Positions 54,042-63,690 of a stretch of 64,000 nt of DNA are shown here, one piece after another; the stretch's first letter is position 1; each line of letters opens with the position of its first letter. The notes under the pieces are model-generated. The model did no database searches, had not been told where the DNA came from, and saw only the letters and a list, made by a program, of their open reading frames with translations. The position numbers and the translations under genes were made by a program. The DNA is from Bacilli bacterium (GTDB taxonomy: Bacteria > Bacillota_I > Bacilli_A > ML615J-28 > CAG-313): contig JAFVWY010000018.1 in assembly GCA_017501465.1 (NCBI GenBank), forward strand, positions 141,829 to 205,828, read 5' to 3'.

Positions 54042-55781
54042 ATGAAAAACGCATTTAAACATATTTCTTGGTTTTTTAAACAAGAATGGAAATCTTATGT
54101 ACTATGTCTAATATTGTTAATCTTCGTTTCTGTTGTTCCCTTAATACCTGCCAAAGTATTAGGGATTGCGATTGATTCATTTTCTACTGGTACACTAACT
54201 TTAAAATCTTTAATAACTTTTGTTGTATTACTATTTTTATGTCCAATATTAACCTATGTTATTAATATCTTTTATCATTATACAATGATTAAATTAGGAC
54301 ATAAATTATCATTTCAATTAAGAGAAAAATATATATCCCATCTATTTGATATGGATGCTGAAATGTATGAAAAATATACTAAAGGTGATTTAATTAGTAG
54401 AGCAACTAATGATTTAAATAGTCTTACTAATCTTGCCACTACTTTTTTAGAAAATGTCATTTTTTATACTATCACTATTATTACAGCTATTGTTATGATG
54501 ATTTCTATTAGTCCAATTCTAACTTTAGCATCAGTTTCATTTATGCCGATTGTTATTTTCTTTTTAAATAAAGCAAGATTAGAAAAAAGAAAATATTATA
54601 AAAAGCATCATGAAATATATGGAGAAATGACCGAAAGTGTTTTAGAATCAATTGAAGGGGTAAAAACTGTTAGAGCATATTGTTATGAAGATGAAGACTT
54701 TAAAAAGACCGAAAAGGCCATTATTAATGATGTCAACTCTTGGTGGAAGATTCAAAAATTTGAATCTATCTTTACTCCTTTATTTGAATTAGTTTATGCT
54801 GTATCTTATTTTATAGCAATCGGTTTTGGTACTTATTTAGTAATCCATGGCGATGTTTCAGCTGGTAGCTTAGTATCATACTTAGTTTATGTAGGTACAT
54901 TGTATGGACCACTTATTGGATTAAGTAATGTATTAAACATTACTAATAATATTGTGATTGCTGATCAACGTTACAATGAAGTAATGAACTTAGAACCTAA
55001 TGTTAAAAACGATTTACATCCTAAAAACATTATTAAATTTAATGAAATAACTTTTAACAATGCTAGTTTTAAATATCCATTTGATGATTTTGAAGTAATC
55101 AAAAATATTACTTTTTCAATTAGAAGTGGAGAAACGATTGGAATTGTAGGACCAACAGGTAGTGGTAAATCAACTTTAATTCGCCAACTATTAAGAGAGT
55201 TTAATTTAACAAGTGGTGAAATTAAAATTGATGGAAACGACATTAAAGACTACAAAATTGAAGATATAAGAAATTTAGTTGGATATGTTCCTCAAAACCA
55301 TATTTTATTTAGAAGAAGTGTTGATGATAATATTTTAATTGGTAATCCTGATGCCAGTAGCCAAGTTGTTCAAAAAGCAATGATTATGGCTGATTTTAAA
55401 AAAGACTTAGAAAATTTAACTGAAGGGTCTCATACTATGGTGGCTGAACTTGGCGAATCACTAAGTGGAGGACAAAAACAAAGATTATCAATTGCAAGAG
55501 CATTAGTTAAAGATCCTGAAATTCTAATTCTAGATGATAGTTTAAGTGCAGTTGATGCCTTAACTGAGGCAAACATTATCAATCAATTAAAAGAATACAG
55601 AAAAGATAAAACTAATATAATCGTTGCTCATCGTTTTAGTGCAGTAAAGAATGCTGATAAAATTATTGTCTTACAAAATGGAGTAATCACTGATATTGGA
55701 AGTTCTAAAGAACTTCTAAAATATGATAACTGGTATAAATTCCAATACTTAAAACAATTAAAAGGTGATATATATGAATAA
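54042..55781 (+). CDS. ABC exporter half-transporter, degenerate-site subunit
   Basis: 579 residues: six membrane helices in the first 310, then an ATPase with GPTGSGKST near 370 (Walker A), GYVPQN (Q-loop), LSGGQKQRLS near 473 (intact signature), LILDDSLSA (Walker B) and AHR. The catalytic glutamate after Walker B is Asp, so one of the two ATP sites of the heterodimer is degenerate, as in TM287/288 and BmrCD-type exporters. The second subunit starts in the last codons. Such pairs export drugs, lipids or peptides; the substrate is unknown. Confidence 0.93.
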   Translation: MKNAFKHISWFFKQEWKSYVLCLILLIFVSVVPLIPAKVLGIAIDSFSTGTLTLKSLITFVVLLFLCPILTYVINIFYHYTMIKLGHKLSFQLREKYISHLFDMDAEMYEKYTKGDLISRATNDLNSLTNLATTFLENVIFYTITIITAIVMMISISPILTLASVSFMPIVIFFLNKARLEKRKYYKKHHEIYGEMTESVLESIEGVKTVRAYCYEDEDFKKTEKAIINDVNSWWKIQKFESIFTPLFELVYAVSYFIAIGFGTYLVIHGDVSAGSLVSYLVYVGTLYGPLIGLSNVLNITNNIVIADQRYNEVMNLEPNVKNDLHPKNIIKFNEITFNNASFKYPFDDFEVIKNITFSIRSGETIGIVGPTGSGKSTLIRQLLREFNLTSGEIKIDGNDIKDYKIEDIRNLVGYVPQNHILFRRSVDDNILIGNPDASSQVVQKAMIMADFKKDLENLTEGSHTMVAELGESLSGGQKQRLSIARALVKDPEILILDDSLSAVDALTEANIINQLKEYRKDKTNIIVAHRFSAVKNADKIIVLQNGVITDIGSSKELLKYDNWYKFQYLKQLKGDIYE

Positions 55782-57795
55782 CTATAAAAGATTGTTTCAC
55801 TTTTTAAAAGGTCGTTTTAGATATTTAATTGTTAGTTTAATAATGATTTTTATTATTCAACTATTAAACTTTATATCACCACTTATTGTAAAGACATTAC
55901 TAGATGACTATATTATGGGGATTGAATATGATTGGGTAGAGGTTACAAGTGAAGATAAACACACTGTTAATTACTTAAACCGCATATTTAAGCAAGTTAG
56001 ATATGTTGATAGTGATGATGTAGTTATTAAAGATGTAAGTATTTTTATGTATGAGGGTAAAGTATATTTTGTTGATGAATTAATAGAGGTTGGTCAAAAA
56101 GAAGTTTTAAATAATCAGTTAACTATCACAAATGGTGAAAGTTCTTATACATATGATGCTTTATGTTTAACATCCGATGAAATTTATAGTTTTTATAATC
56201 CTATGTTATATTCGATTATAATTATTATTTTAATACTATTTGTTAAATCAGTTTTAACTATTGTTTGTAACTTTGTTCAACAAATGTGTACCAATAGAAG
56301 TATTAACCGTATGGTAATGGATGAAAGAATTAATGGTATGAAAGCTATTGAAAGTTTACCAATATGTGAGTTTGAAAATGAACCAGCAGGTAAAATGGCA
56401 AGCCGAATTACTCATGATGTTGATGGTTTATTAATAATGTATCGTCAAATTCTTAATTTATTCTTTAGTGCTATTTTATCATTTGTTTTAGCTTATGTTG
56501 GTATGTTCCATCTAGATACAAAACTTGCCTTACTTACACTTATTTTTTATCCATTTGTTTTCTTATGGATTAGACTATTTTTAAGACTATTAAAGAAAAT
56601 ATCCGAAAGAGTTAATGAATCTCGTAGTATGTTAACTGCTAAAATTAATGAAATCATTAATGGTATTAATATCTTACAAATATTCAATTTTAAACATAAA
56701 ACAATTAACGAATTTAATGAAATTAGTGAAGAATATAGAACTCAACAACTAAAAGGTGCTAAACTTAGTTTAACTAGTGGCTGGAATATGTTAAATGTTT
56801 TAAGAGGACTTATTACAACTTTTGTTATAGCTTATTTTGGATGGCAATATACAAATGTTAAAGGAATCGTAGTCACTGCTGGTTTGGTGTATGCGTATAA
56901 TGAATATATCCTAAAGTTAGTTGATCCTATTAATATTATATTTACGCAAATTAGTGCATTCCAAGATTCACATGTTCAAGTAAGAAGATATCATAAGTTA
57001 ATAGAATCCAAAAAAGAATCTTATGAAAAACATAGTATTAAAAGATATGATGGAAAAATTAAATTTGATAATATTTGGTTTAGTTATATTGAAGATAATT
57101 ATGTTTTAAAGGGAGTATCATTTGATGTAGAACCTGGACAAATGATTGGGTTAGTTGGTCATACAGGAAGTGGAAAAAGTTCACTAATTAATTTATTATT
57201 ACGTTTTTACGACATTAATAATGAATTAAGTGGTAAAATATATGTTGACGATATGGATATTACTCAAATTGAAAAAAGAACATATCGCGAGCATATTGGC
57301 ATAGTTTTACAAGAGCCTGTTTTATTTAAAGGTACTATTGCGTCTAACATTAAATTTGGCAAAGAAGTATCTGATGAGGAAGTCGAAAAAGTCTTGACGA
57401 TGATTGGTGGTAAAAAGATTATTGATAAATTTCCTCAAGGCATTCATCAAAAGATTACTAGATCTGGTCTTAATATGAGTGCAGGCGAAAAGCAATTAAT
57501 ATCTCTTGCAAGAGTTTTAATTCATGATCCTAGTATTTTAATAATGGATGAGGCAACATCACACATTGACTTAGAAACAGAAGAAATGGTTAAAAATGCA
57601 TTACAAGTTGTATCTAAAGATAGAACAGTGATTGTCATTGCTCACCGTTTATCGACAATATTTGATGCGGATAAAATCATTGTATTAGATCATGGTTTAA
57701 AAGTAGAAGAAGGTAGACACGAAGAACTTGTTAAAGCTAATGGTGTTTATGCTAATATCTACAGGGCGCAAACTGCTAATATTAATTTAAAATAA
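55774..57795 (+). CDS. ABC exporter half-transporter, catalytic subunit with an extracellular insert
   Basis: 673 residues. The ATG at 55774 follows AAAGGTGAT and overlaps the partner by eight bases. After the first helix there is an insert of about 100 residues (near 40-140, including DVSIFMYEGKVYFVDELIE) between membrane helices 1 and 2, as in BmrD/LmrD-like subunits. The ATPase has GHTGSGKSS, LQEPVLFKG, MSAGEKQLIS (degenerate signature) and LIMDEATSH with the catalytic Glu. Together with its partner this leaves one fully competent ATP site. Confidence 0.92.
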   Translation: MNNYKRLFHFLKGRFRYLIVSLIMIFIIQLLNFISPLIVKTLLDDYIMGIEYDWVEVTSEDKHTVNYLNRIFKQVRYVDSDDVVIKDVSIFMYEGKVYFVDELIEVGQKEVLNNQLTITNGESSYTYDALCLTSDEIYSFYNPMLYSIIIIILILFVKSVLTIVCNFVQQMCTNRSINRMVMDERINGMKAIESLPICEFENEPAGKMASRITHDVDGLLIMYRQILNLFFSAILSFVLAYVGMFHLDTKLALLTLIFYPFVFLWIRLFLRLLKKISERVNESRSMLTAKINEIINGINILQIFNFKHKTINEFNEISEEYRTQQLKGAKLSLTSGWNMLNVLRGLITTFVIAYFGWQYTNVKGIVVTAGLVYAYNEYILKLVDPINIIFTQISAFQDSHVQVRRYHKLIESKKESYEKHSIKRYDGKIKFDNIWFSYIEDNYVLKGVSFDVEPGQMIGLVGHTGSGKSSLINLLLRFYDINNELSGKIYVDDMDITQIEKRTYREHIGIVLQEPVLFKGTIASNIKFGKEVSDEEVEKVLTMIGGKKIIDKFPQGIHQKITRSGLNMSAGEKQLISLARVLIHDPSILIMDEATSHIDLETEEMVKNALQVVSKDRTVIVIAHRLSTIFDADKIIVLDHGLKVEEGRHEELVKANGVYANIYRAQTANINLK

Positions 57796-57812
57796 GAAGG
57801 AAGGTAATTATA

Positions 57813-58610
57813 ATGAAAAAATATATTATAACTTTAATTATTCCTATTTTATTACTTACAACTACTGGATGTAATATAAATGGTGGTAAAAATGATTTAG
57901 TATTACCTAAAACATATGAAGAAGTAGAAGCTTTAATGCTTGCTTTACCATATTGTGAATATGATATAGATGATGCCATTAATGAAGAATTTGAAGAAGA
58001 AATTCCAGAAGGTACCCATTTAGCTTTAGTTGCTGCTATGAATAAAGAATTTTTTATTGGTGTAAGTTTTATTGATGAAGAGTCTTTAGAAGATGGACGT
58101 GAATCAATGATCGCTTTAATTGAAGAAGTAATAATTTATGAATTTGAACAAGATGTGGAAGATTTTACTATTTATGAAAATGATTGTTGGATTTATACTG
58201 GAACAAGTGACTTTGTTTCATATTTTGAAGGTAAGAATAATGATTTTGTAAATCCTGAAGAAGTTTTCATTCCACTAGTTGTTATTAAATCTCGTTTACA
58301 AGCAGGAGCATTTGAAATAAATATTGAAGATGTTGAAGAAGATTCTATTGAATATATTACTTATGGAGCAAGAAAAATTATAACTGCCAAAAACTCTGCA
58401 GATAAAGAATTGATCGTTCTTTATCAAGTAGAATCGACTACTTCTGCCAATAAATATCGTTCTCAATTAATCGAAACTTTAGAAGATGATTATTTTAGTG
58501 TATTAATAGATAGACTAGGTTTTGAGATTAATCATTATAGCTATGGTACTTATGAAAATTATGTTTATGTAGGAACTGATCTTGCTATTTCATTTCTTAA
58601 AAATGAATAG
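57813..58610 (+). CDS. Predicted lipoprotein
   Basis: 265 residues with GAAGGAAGG upstream. A signal of about 19 residues ends in TTTGC, a slightly unusual lipobox with the Cys at about 20. The mature part is very acidic (EEFEEEIPEG) and has a repeated beta-alpha pattern with no named domain. It lies 17 bases behind the exporter, so it may be a partner on the outer face of the membrane; no direct evidence shows this. Confidence 0.75.
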   Translation: MKKYIITLIIPILLLTTTGCNINGGKNDLVLPKTYEEVEALMLALPYCEYDIDDAINEEFEEEIPEGTHLALVAAMNKEFFIGVSFIDEESLEDGRESMIALIEEVIIYEFEQDVEDFTIYENDCWIYTGTSDFVSYFEGKNNDFVNPEEVFIPLVVIKSRLQAGAFEINIEDVEEDSIEYITYGARKIITAKNSADKELIVLYQVESTTSANKYRSQLIETLEDDYFSVLIDRLGFEINHYSYGTYENYVYVGTDLAISFLKNE

Positions 58611-58622
58611 GATAAAAATAAG

Positions 58623-58656
58623 AACTGATATTTCTTTTAGAAATATCAGTTTTTTA
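58623..58656 (+). terminator. Terminator of the exporter-lipoprotein operon
   Basis: Perfect 12-bp stem AACTGATATTTC/GAAATATCAGTT with a five-base loop and T run. Confidence 0.9.
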
Positions 58657-58876
58657 ATTTTATAAAATATTTTATTATGATCTAATAAAAGATTACAAAA
58701 AAATAATAATAATGAATTATATAAAGATATGATCAATTTTTGTATAGGAAATTTTTGTGTAAATTAATTTGAAAATAACACAAATTTAAAATATAGTAAA
58801 ATCAAAATAACACGTATACTTTAACGTAATGAAGATTAATTAAATACTCATATATTTGGTAAAATTTATTTATAAA

Positions 58877-58885
58877 TGTTATAAT
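58877..58885 (+). promoter_or_regulatory. Extended -10 promoter of the peptidase operon
   Basis: TGTTATAAT, 44 bases before the ATG. The rest of 58,660-58,925 is AT-rich without an ORF. Confidence 0.65.
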
Positions 58886-58928
58886 GTTATAGATAAATAC
58901 AGTTAAATGTACTTAAAGGAGAATTTTT

Positions 58929-60827
58929 ATGGAAAAAATAAGAATACAAGATGATTTATATACATTTGTAAATCAAGAAAAATTAGAAGAATTAGTAATT
59001 CCAGATGATCAACCATGTACTGGTGGTTTCAATACTTTAGCAAATGGTGTTGAACAAATTATGATGAAAGAATTTAAAGATATGTCAACTAGTAAACAAT
59101 ATCCTAATGAATTCTTAAAAAATGCATGTACATTATTTGAAATGGCAAGAAATGTGGAAAAGAAAGAAAAGGATGGTATTAGTCCTGCATTAAATAATCT
59201 AGCTATATTAGATGAAATTGAAAGTATTGAAGAATTTTCTAAAGCATATAAAGAATTAATGTTAAGAGGTATTCCACTTCCTATTAAAGTAATGGTTGAA
59301 ACTGATATGAAAAATACAGCTAATCATTTAGTTTATATTCAAGGTCCTGGAACAATTTTACCAGATGCATCTTATTATAAAGAAGAGATGGCACAACAAA
59401 AAGAAATGATTCTTGGTATGTGGTCAAATATTGCAAGAATGATTCTAGCTAAATCAAATCTTTCAGAAGAAAATCAAAACCAATATTTAATGGATACTTT
59501 AGCATTTGATGCAGTTCTTGGAAGTTTAGTTAAAACTAGTGAAGAATGGTCTGAATATGTTGCTATGTATAACCCAATGAAAACTAGTAAAGTAGCAAAT
59601 CTATTAAAAACTTTAAAATTCAAAAACGTATTAAAAGATTTATTTAATGAAGTTCCAGAAATTATTATTGTGTCAGAACCTCGTTATGTTAAAAATTTTG
59701 TTAATGTATTTAATGAAGAAACATTTATTCAATATAAACACTGGGCATATGTTACTAATTTAATTAATTCTTGTACTTTATTATCAGAAGAATTAAGAGA
59801 CTTAGGTAGTATGTATTATAGAGCCTTAGCAGGCATTCCATCTGGAACACCAGTTGATAAATTTGCATATCAATTAGCTTCAAATGTATATTCAGAACCA
59901 GTTGGTTTATACTATGGAGAAAAATACTTTGGTGAAGAAGCTAAAAAAGATATTACAGAAATTGTTTATCAAATTATTGATACTTATAAATCTAGAATTA
60001 AAAATAATGATATTTTAGAAGAACAAACAAAAGAAAAAGCTATTTTAAAACTTTCTAAAATGGGTGTTAAAATGGGATACCCTGATAAAGTTGAAGAAAT
60101 CTATACTAAATTAGTATTTGATGAAGAATCCTCTTTATTTGATGTTATGCGTTCACTTGATAGAGTTAGAACATTAGATAATTTAGAAAAATTACATAGA
60201 CCAACTGATCCAACACATTGGGCAATGCCTGGTCATATGGTTAATGCATGTTATGATCCATTTGTAAATGACATTACATTCCCTGCTGCTATTCTTCAAG
60301 CTCCTTTTTATTCAATTAAACAAACAAGAAGTGAAAATTTAGGTGGTATTGGTGCAGTTATCGGTCATGAAATTTCTCATGCATTTGACTCAAATGGTGC
60401 TAAATGTGATGAAAATGGTAACATTAATAATTGGTGGACAAAAGAAGATAACAAACGTTTTAATACTAAAGTAAAACAAATGGTTAAACAATTTGATGGT
60501 ATTGAACTTCCATGGGGTAAAGTAAATGGTAAATTTATTGTTAGTGAAAACATGGCAGATAATGGTGGAATGGCAGTAACTTTAGAAATTATGTCAAAAA
60601 CACCTAACGCTAAATACGAAGAATATTTTACTAACTGGGCTAAAGTTTGGTGCTTAAAAGCAAAACCTGAATACTTACAATTACTTCTAAATCTTGATGT
60701 ACATGGACCTAGCATTTTACGTGCTAATATGCCGCCTAGAAACTTTACAGAATGGTATGAAACATACAATGTTAAAAAAACTGACAAAATGTATATTTCA
60801 CCTAGCAAGCGAGTAGTTATTTGGTAA
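58929..60827 (+). CDS. pepO: M13-family zinc metallopeptidase (neprilysin/PepO-like)
   Basis: 632 residues, no signal peptide, so probably cytoplasmic like lactococcal PepO. The zinc site is HEISHAFD (H480, E481, H484), with the third ligand in ENMADNGG (E540, D544), the M13 signature. NACYDPFVNDITFPAAILQ just upstream is the conserved NAFY-type substrate loop. Length is normal for PepO. It cleaves oligopeptides and ribosome site AAGGAG precedes it. The downstream membrane gene starts within its final codon. Confidence 0.92.
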   Translation: MEKIRIQDDLYTFVNQEKLEELVIPDDQPCTGGFNTLANGVEQIMMKEFKDMSTSKQYPNEFLKNACTLFEMARNVEKKEKDGISPALNNLAILDEIESIEEFSKAYKELMLRGIPLPIKVMVETDMKNTANHLVYIQGPGTILPDASYYKEEMAQQKEMILGMWSNIARMILAKSNLSEENQNQYLMDTLAFDAVLGSLVKTSEEWSEYVAMYNPMKTSKVANLLKTLKFKNVLKDLFNEVPEIIIVSEPRYVKNFVNVFNEETFIQYKHWAYVTNLINSCTLLSEELRDLGSMYYRALAGIPSGTPVDKFAYQLASNVYSEPVGLYYGEKYFGEEAKKDITEIVYQIIDTYKSRIKNNDILEEQTKEKAILKLSKMGVKMGYPDKVEEIYTKLVFDEESSLFDVMRSLDRVRTLDNLEKLHRPTDPTHWAMPGHMVNACYDPFVNDITFPAAILQAPFYSIKQTRSENLGGIGAVIGHEISHAFDSNGAKCDENGNINNWWTKEDNKRFNTKVKQMVKQFDGIELPWGKVNGKFIVSENMADNGGMAVTLEIMSKTPNAKYEEYFTNWAKVWCLKAKPEYLQLLLNLDVHGPSILRANMPPRNFTEWYETYNVKKTDKMYISPSKRVVIW

Positions 60828-61414
60828 GTTTAAAAAGCGAGAAGACATTAAAAGTTTTATCTATAATCATATTTATCATATATATTATATTACTTCTTTG
60901 GGTAGTGGTTTTTAAATGTAATTTATTAAATTCCATTAAAATGACTTATGAATACTTAAGTAGTAAAACTTTAAAAGAACGTTTCAATTGTTTTATTGTT
61001 CCATTTAATGATTATTTTATGGAACCATTTAACAAACAAAGAATGAATACTTTTAAAGATGATATGTTAAATATAACAATCTTTATGCCATTAGGATTAT
61101 ATCTATCATATTTCATAAAAAGTAAAAAGTTTCTTAATGTTTTAATATGTTCAATTAGTTTGAGTATCTTATTTGAAATATTTCAATTATTTAGTTTGAT
61201 TGGTTCATTCGCAACAAAAGATTTTATGACTAATTGTTTAGGTGGTATATTTGGATATTTAATTTATAAATTGGTTTATAAAGAAAATAAGAATAATAGA
61301 TTGATACTTAATATTTGTTCTTTTTTAGTGATTTTAATATTTTTACCAATAGCTTGTTATGCTGTAGTTAATACGATTAAAAATTTAGACTTTTATGTAA
61401 GTTTATTTAATTAA
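60821..61414 (+). CDS. VanZ-like membrane protein
   Basis: 197 residues, likely starting at TTG 60821, which overlaps the peptidase end by seven bases; no ATG with a ribosome site exists nearby. Four to five membrane helices are visible, with the VanZ-like signatures NITIFMPLGLYLSYF and ILFEIFQLFSLIGSFATKDFMTNCLGGIFGY. VanZ relatives are small integral proteins sometimes tied to glycopeptide resistance or lipid handling; the role here is unknown. It is probably cotranscribed with the peptidase. Confidence 0.75.
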   Translation: MVSLKSEKTLKVLSIIIFIIYIILLLWVVVFKCNLLNSIKMTYEYLSSKTLKERFNCFIVPFNDYFMEPFNKQRMNTFKDDMLNITIFMPLGLYLSYFIKSKKFLNVLICSISLSILFEIFQLFSLIGSFATKDFMTNCLGGIFGYLIYKLVYKENKNNRLILNICSFLVILIFLPIACYAVVNTIKNLDFYVSLFN

Positions 61415-61424
61415 GGAGAGTAAT

Positions 61425-62339
61425 ATGAAAAGTTTTAAAAAAGTTCCAATTTTAGATAATTTTTATCAATCTTCATCTTTCTTTCCTATGCCTTTAACTT
61501 TAATAGGTACATTAGATGAAAAAGGAAATACTAGTTTTGGAGCGTATAGTTTAGTATTCCCATATTATATTGCGGGGAAAGACTTTTATGCAATGGTATT
61601 AGAGGTCAGAAACTCATCTAATACTTGTAAACATTTATTAAGAAATGGTAAATGTACAATTAACTTTTTACCATATTCTAGAAAGATTTTTAAAGAACAT
61701 GTAAGACTTGGTTTTCCTGGTGATACACCAGAAGAAAAAATGAAAGATTTCAAATTCCATTTAGAAGACGGTTTATCTTGTGAAAAAAATAAAGATGAAG
61801 CATATCCTAAAATTATTACAGAAGCCTTACAAGTATTTGAATGTAGTTGGGTAAAAGAGTTAGATAATGCTGAAAACGACCAAGTTCAAGATGAATATAA
61901 TGGTCCTTATCATAATTTTAATGGTATTACTTCTAAATATGGTGCACACTTTATTTTAAAAATTGATAATATTTTATTAAAAGAAAAATATGCATTATCA
62001 ATTGAAAAAGGTGTAACAAAGAAAAACTTCTGTCCAGTACCTACTAATTTTGGTTACCGTGATAGTAAGAATTTTTGGTGTTCTGATTATAAAAAAGCTG
62101 ATTATGAAGAAATTATGGATAAAGAAGTGGATATTACTTCAGTAAAATATGCAGCTGAACGAGCTGATGATGTTGTAAAATTCTCAGAAGAAGCTTTGAA
62201 AATGATGGTAAAAATTCCTCGCCCTTTCTTAAAATTAGTTCTTGCTGGTTGTGTAAAATGGGCAAAAGAAAATAATTGTACATTAATTACTGAAAAAGAA
62301 ATGGCAATTATAAATGAAAATCGTAAAAAGAAAAAATAA
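61425..62339 (+). CDS. Flavin reductase-like (FMN-binding split barrel) protein
   Basis: 304 residues with AAGGAGAG upstream. The first 190 residues follow the flavin-reductase split-barrel pattern: PMPLTLIGTLDEKGNTSFGAYS, CKHLLRNGKCTINFLP and a later HFILKIDNILL strand. The C-terminal about 100 residues are helical and unassigned. It would bind FMN and reduce it or an unknown acceptor with NAD(P)H. A terminator follows. Confidence 0.78.
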   Translation: MKSFKKVPILDNFYQSSSFFPMPLTLIGTLDEKGNTSFGAYSLVFPYYIAGKDFYAMVLEVRNSSNTCKHLLRNGKCTINFLPYSRKIFKEHVRLGFPGDTPEEKMKDFKFHLEDGLSCEKNKDEAYPKIITEALQVFECSWVKELDNAENDQVQDEYNGPYHNFNGITSKYGAHFILKIDNILLKEKYALSIEKGVTKKNFCPVPTNFGYRDSKNFWCSDYKKADYEEIMDKEVDITSVKYAAERADDVVKFSEEALKMMVKIPRPFLKLVLAGCVKWAKENNCTLITEKEMAIINENRKKKK

Positions 62340-62347
62340 TAAAAATT

Positions 62348-62376
62348 AAACACGAACTTAAAAAGTTCGTGTTTTT
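62348..62376 (+). terminator. Terminator
   Basis: AAACACGAACTT/AAGTTCGTGTTT perfect stem plus T run. Confidence 0.9.
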
Positions 62377-62408
62377 TATTTTAGATAAATGACAATCAAT
62401 TACTTTTG

Positions 62409-62417
62409 TGATATAAT
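62409..62417 (+). promoter_or_regulatory. Extended -10 promoter
   Basis: TGATATAAT, 34 bases before ATG 62451. Confidence 0.6.
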
Positions 62418-62450
62418 ATTACTATCAAAATATATAGGAACTAATAAAAT

Positions 62451-62936
62451 ATGAGAACATTTAAAATTTATTTAAGTTTAATTCTATTAGGACTAATACC
62501 TTTAGTGCTTTTATCAATAATGAGTTTTGCAAGCGTTGATGAACAACATACTTTTTGCATAAGTCCTAGATATTGTAGATATTATAATTGTAGTGATGAA
62601 GAATGTTTTGAGACAAAAACAGTTATTAGAAGAAGAAGTTTATCTTTATTTGAAGCAATAGAAATGCATCCTCTATTAGTAGTATTTATTTTAGTCGCTA
62701 TCGTTTCTTATACTTTATTTATTATCGCATTAAAAAAGAATGCTTATTCTTATATTGGATATGAGGACTTAGGACTCCTAGGTATAATTAGTATGGGTCT
62801 TTATATTTTAAATGGTGTCTTATTATGTATAGTTCCAATGTTTTTATTTAAACAAGTAGGTCATGGACCTTTATTTGTTATGTTAGTAATGGGAATTGTT
62901 CCCTTTATTGTAAGACCAATTGTGGTTGATTGGTAG
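62451..62936 (+). CDS. Small four-helix membrane protein
   Basis: 161 residues: helices near 8-28, 75-95, 105-127 and 133-155. Between helices 1 and 2 is a short extracytoplasmic loop with Cys residues in CISPRYCRYYNCSDEEC, which may form disulfides. No family is recognised. It is 12 bases from nadE and shares its promoter, but no link to NAD metabolism is evident. Confidence 0.65.
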   Translation: MRTFKIYLSLILLGLIPLVLLSIMSFASVDEQHTFCISPRYCRYYNCSDEECFETKTVIRRRSLSLFEAIEMHPLLVVFILVAIVSYTLFIIALKKNAYSYIGYEDLGLLGIISMGLYILNGVLLCIVPMFLFKQVGHGPLFVMLVMGIVPFIVRPIVVDW

Positions 62937-62948
62937 AAAGGACTAAAT

Positions 62949-63689
62949 ATGTATAAATTTGATGTTGAAGATGCTACAAAAAAATGTGTAGAATGGATCA
63001 GAAAGTTTTTTGAAGAAAATGGTAAAGGATGTAATGCAGTTCTTGGCATTAGTGGGGGAAAAGATTCAAGTGTTGCTGCCGCGTTATGTGTTGAGGCATT
63101 AGGAAAAGATCGTGTTATTGGGGTATTATTACCAGAAGGTGAACAAAAAGATATTCAAGATGCTTATGATTTATGTCATCATTTAGGTATTAAATATTAT
63201 GAATGTAATATTTTAGGAATGGTAGAAGAAGCTTTTAAATCTTTAGGTGTTATTGATATTTCAGAACAAACTAAGATTAATATAAAACCACGTATTAGAA
63301 TGACTATGATTTATGCAGTATCACAATCAATGAATGGCCGAGTGGTTAATACTTGTAATTTAAGTGAAGACTATGTAGGATACTCAACAAGATACGGTGA
63401 TTCTGTTGGTGATTTTTCACCAATCTCTGGATTTACTGTAACTGAGGTAAAACAAATAGGCGCTTATTTAGGACTCCCTTCATTTTTAGTTGATAAAGTT
63501 CCTAGTGATGGATTATGTGGGTATACTGATGAAGATAGATTAGGTTTTAAATATAGTGACTTAGATAAATATATAAGAGAAGGAATAGAACCTGAAATTA
63601 CTATTAAAAATAGAATAGATCACTTACATAAAATAAATCAATTTAAACTAGAATTGATGCCATCATATAAATACTTTGATGAGGAATAA
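62949..63689 (+). CDS. nadE: NH3-dependent NAD+ synthetase
   Basis: 246 residues. The ATP-pyrophosphatase P-loop is LGISGGKDSSVAA (S35 to S41 region). LLPEGEQKDIQDAYDLCHHLGI, NTCNLSEDYVGYSTRYGDSVGDFSPI and VPSDGLCGYTDEDRLGFKYSDLD are family-typical adenylation and NaAD-binding segments. It converts nicotinic acid adenine dinucleotide, ATP and ammonia to NAD+. There is no glutaminase domain, so it uses free ammonia. Its stop is followed one base later by the next gene. Confidence 0.92.
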   Translation: MYKFDVEDATKKCVEWIRKFFEENGKGCNAVLGISGGKDSSVAAALCVEALGKDRVIGVLLPEGEQKDIQDAYDLCHHLGIKYYECNILGMVEEAFKSLGVIDISEQTKINIKPRIRMTMIYAVSQSMNGRVVNTCNLSEDYVGYSTRYGDSVGDFSPISGFTVTEVKQIGAYLGLPSFLVDKVPSDGLCGYTDEDRLGFKYSDLDKYIREGIEPEITIKNRIDHLHKINQFKLELMPSYKYFDEE

Positions 63690-63690
63690 T

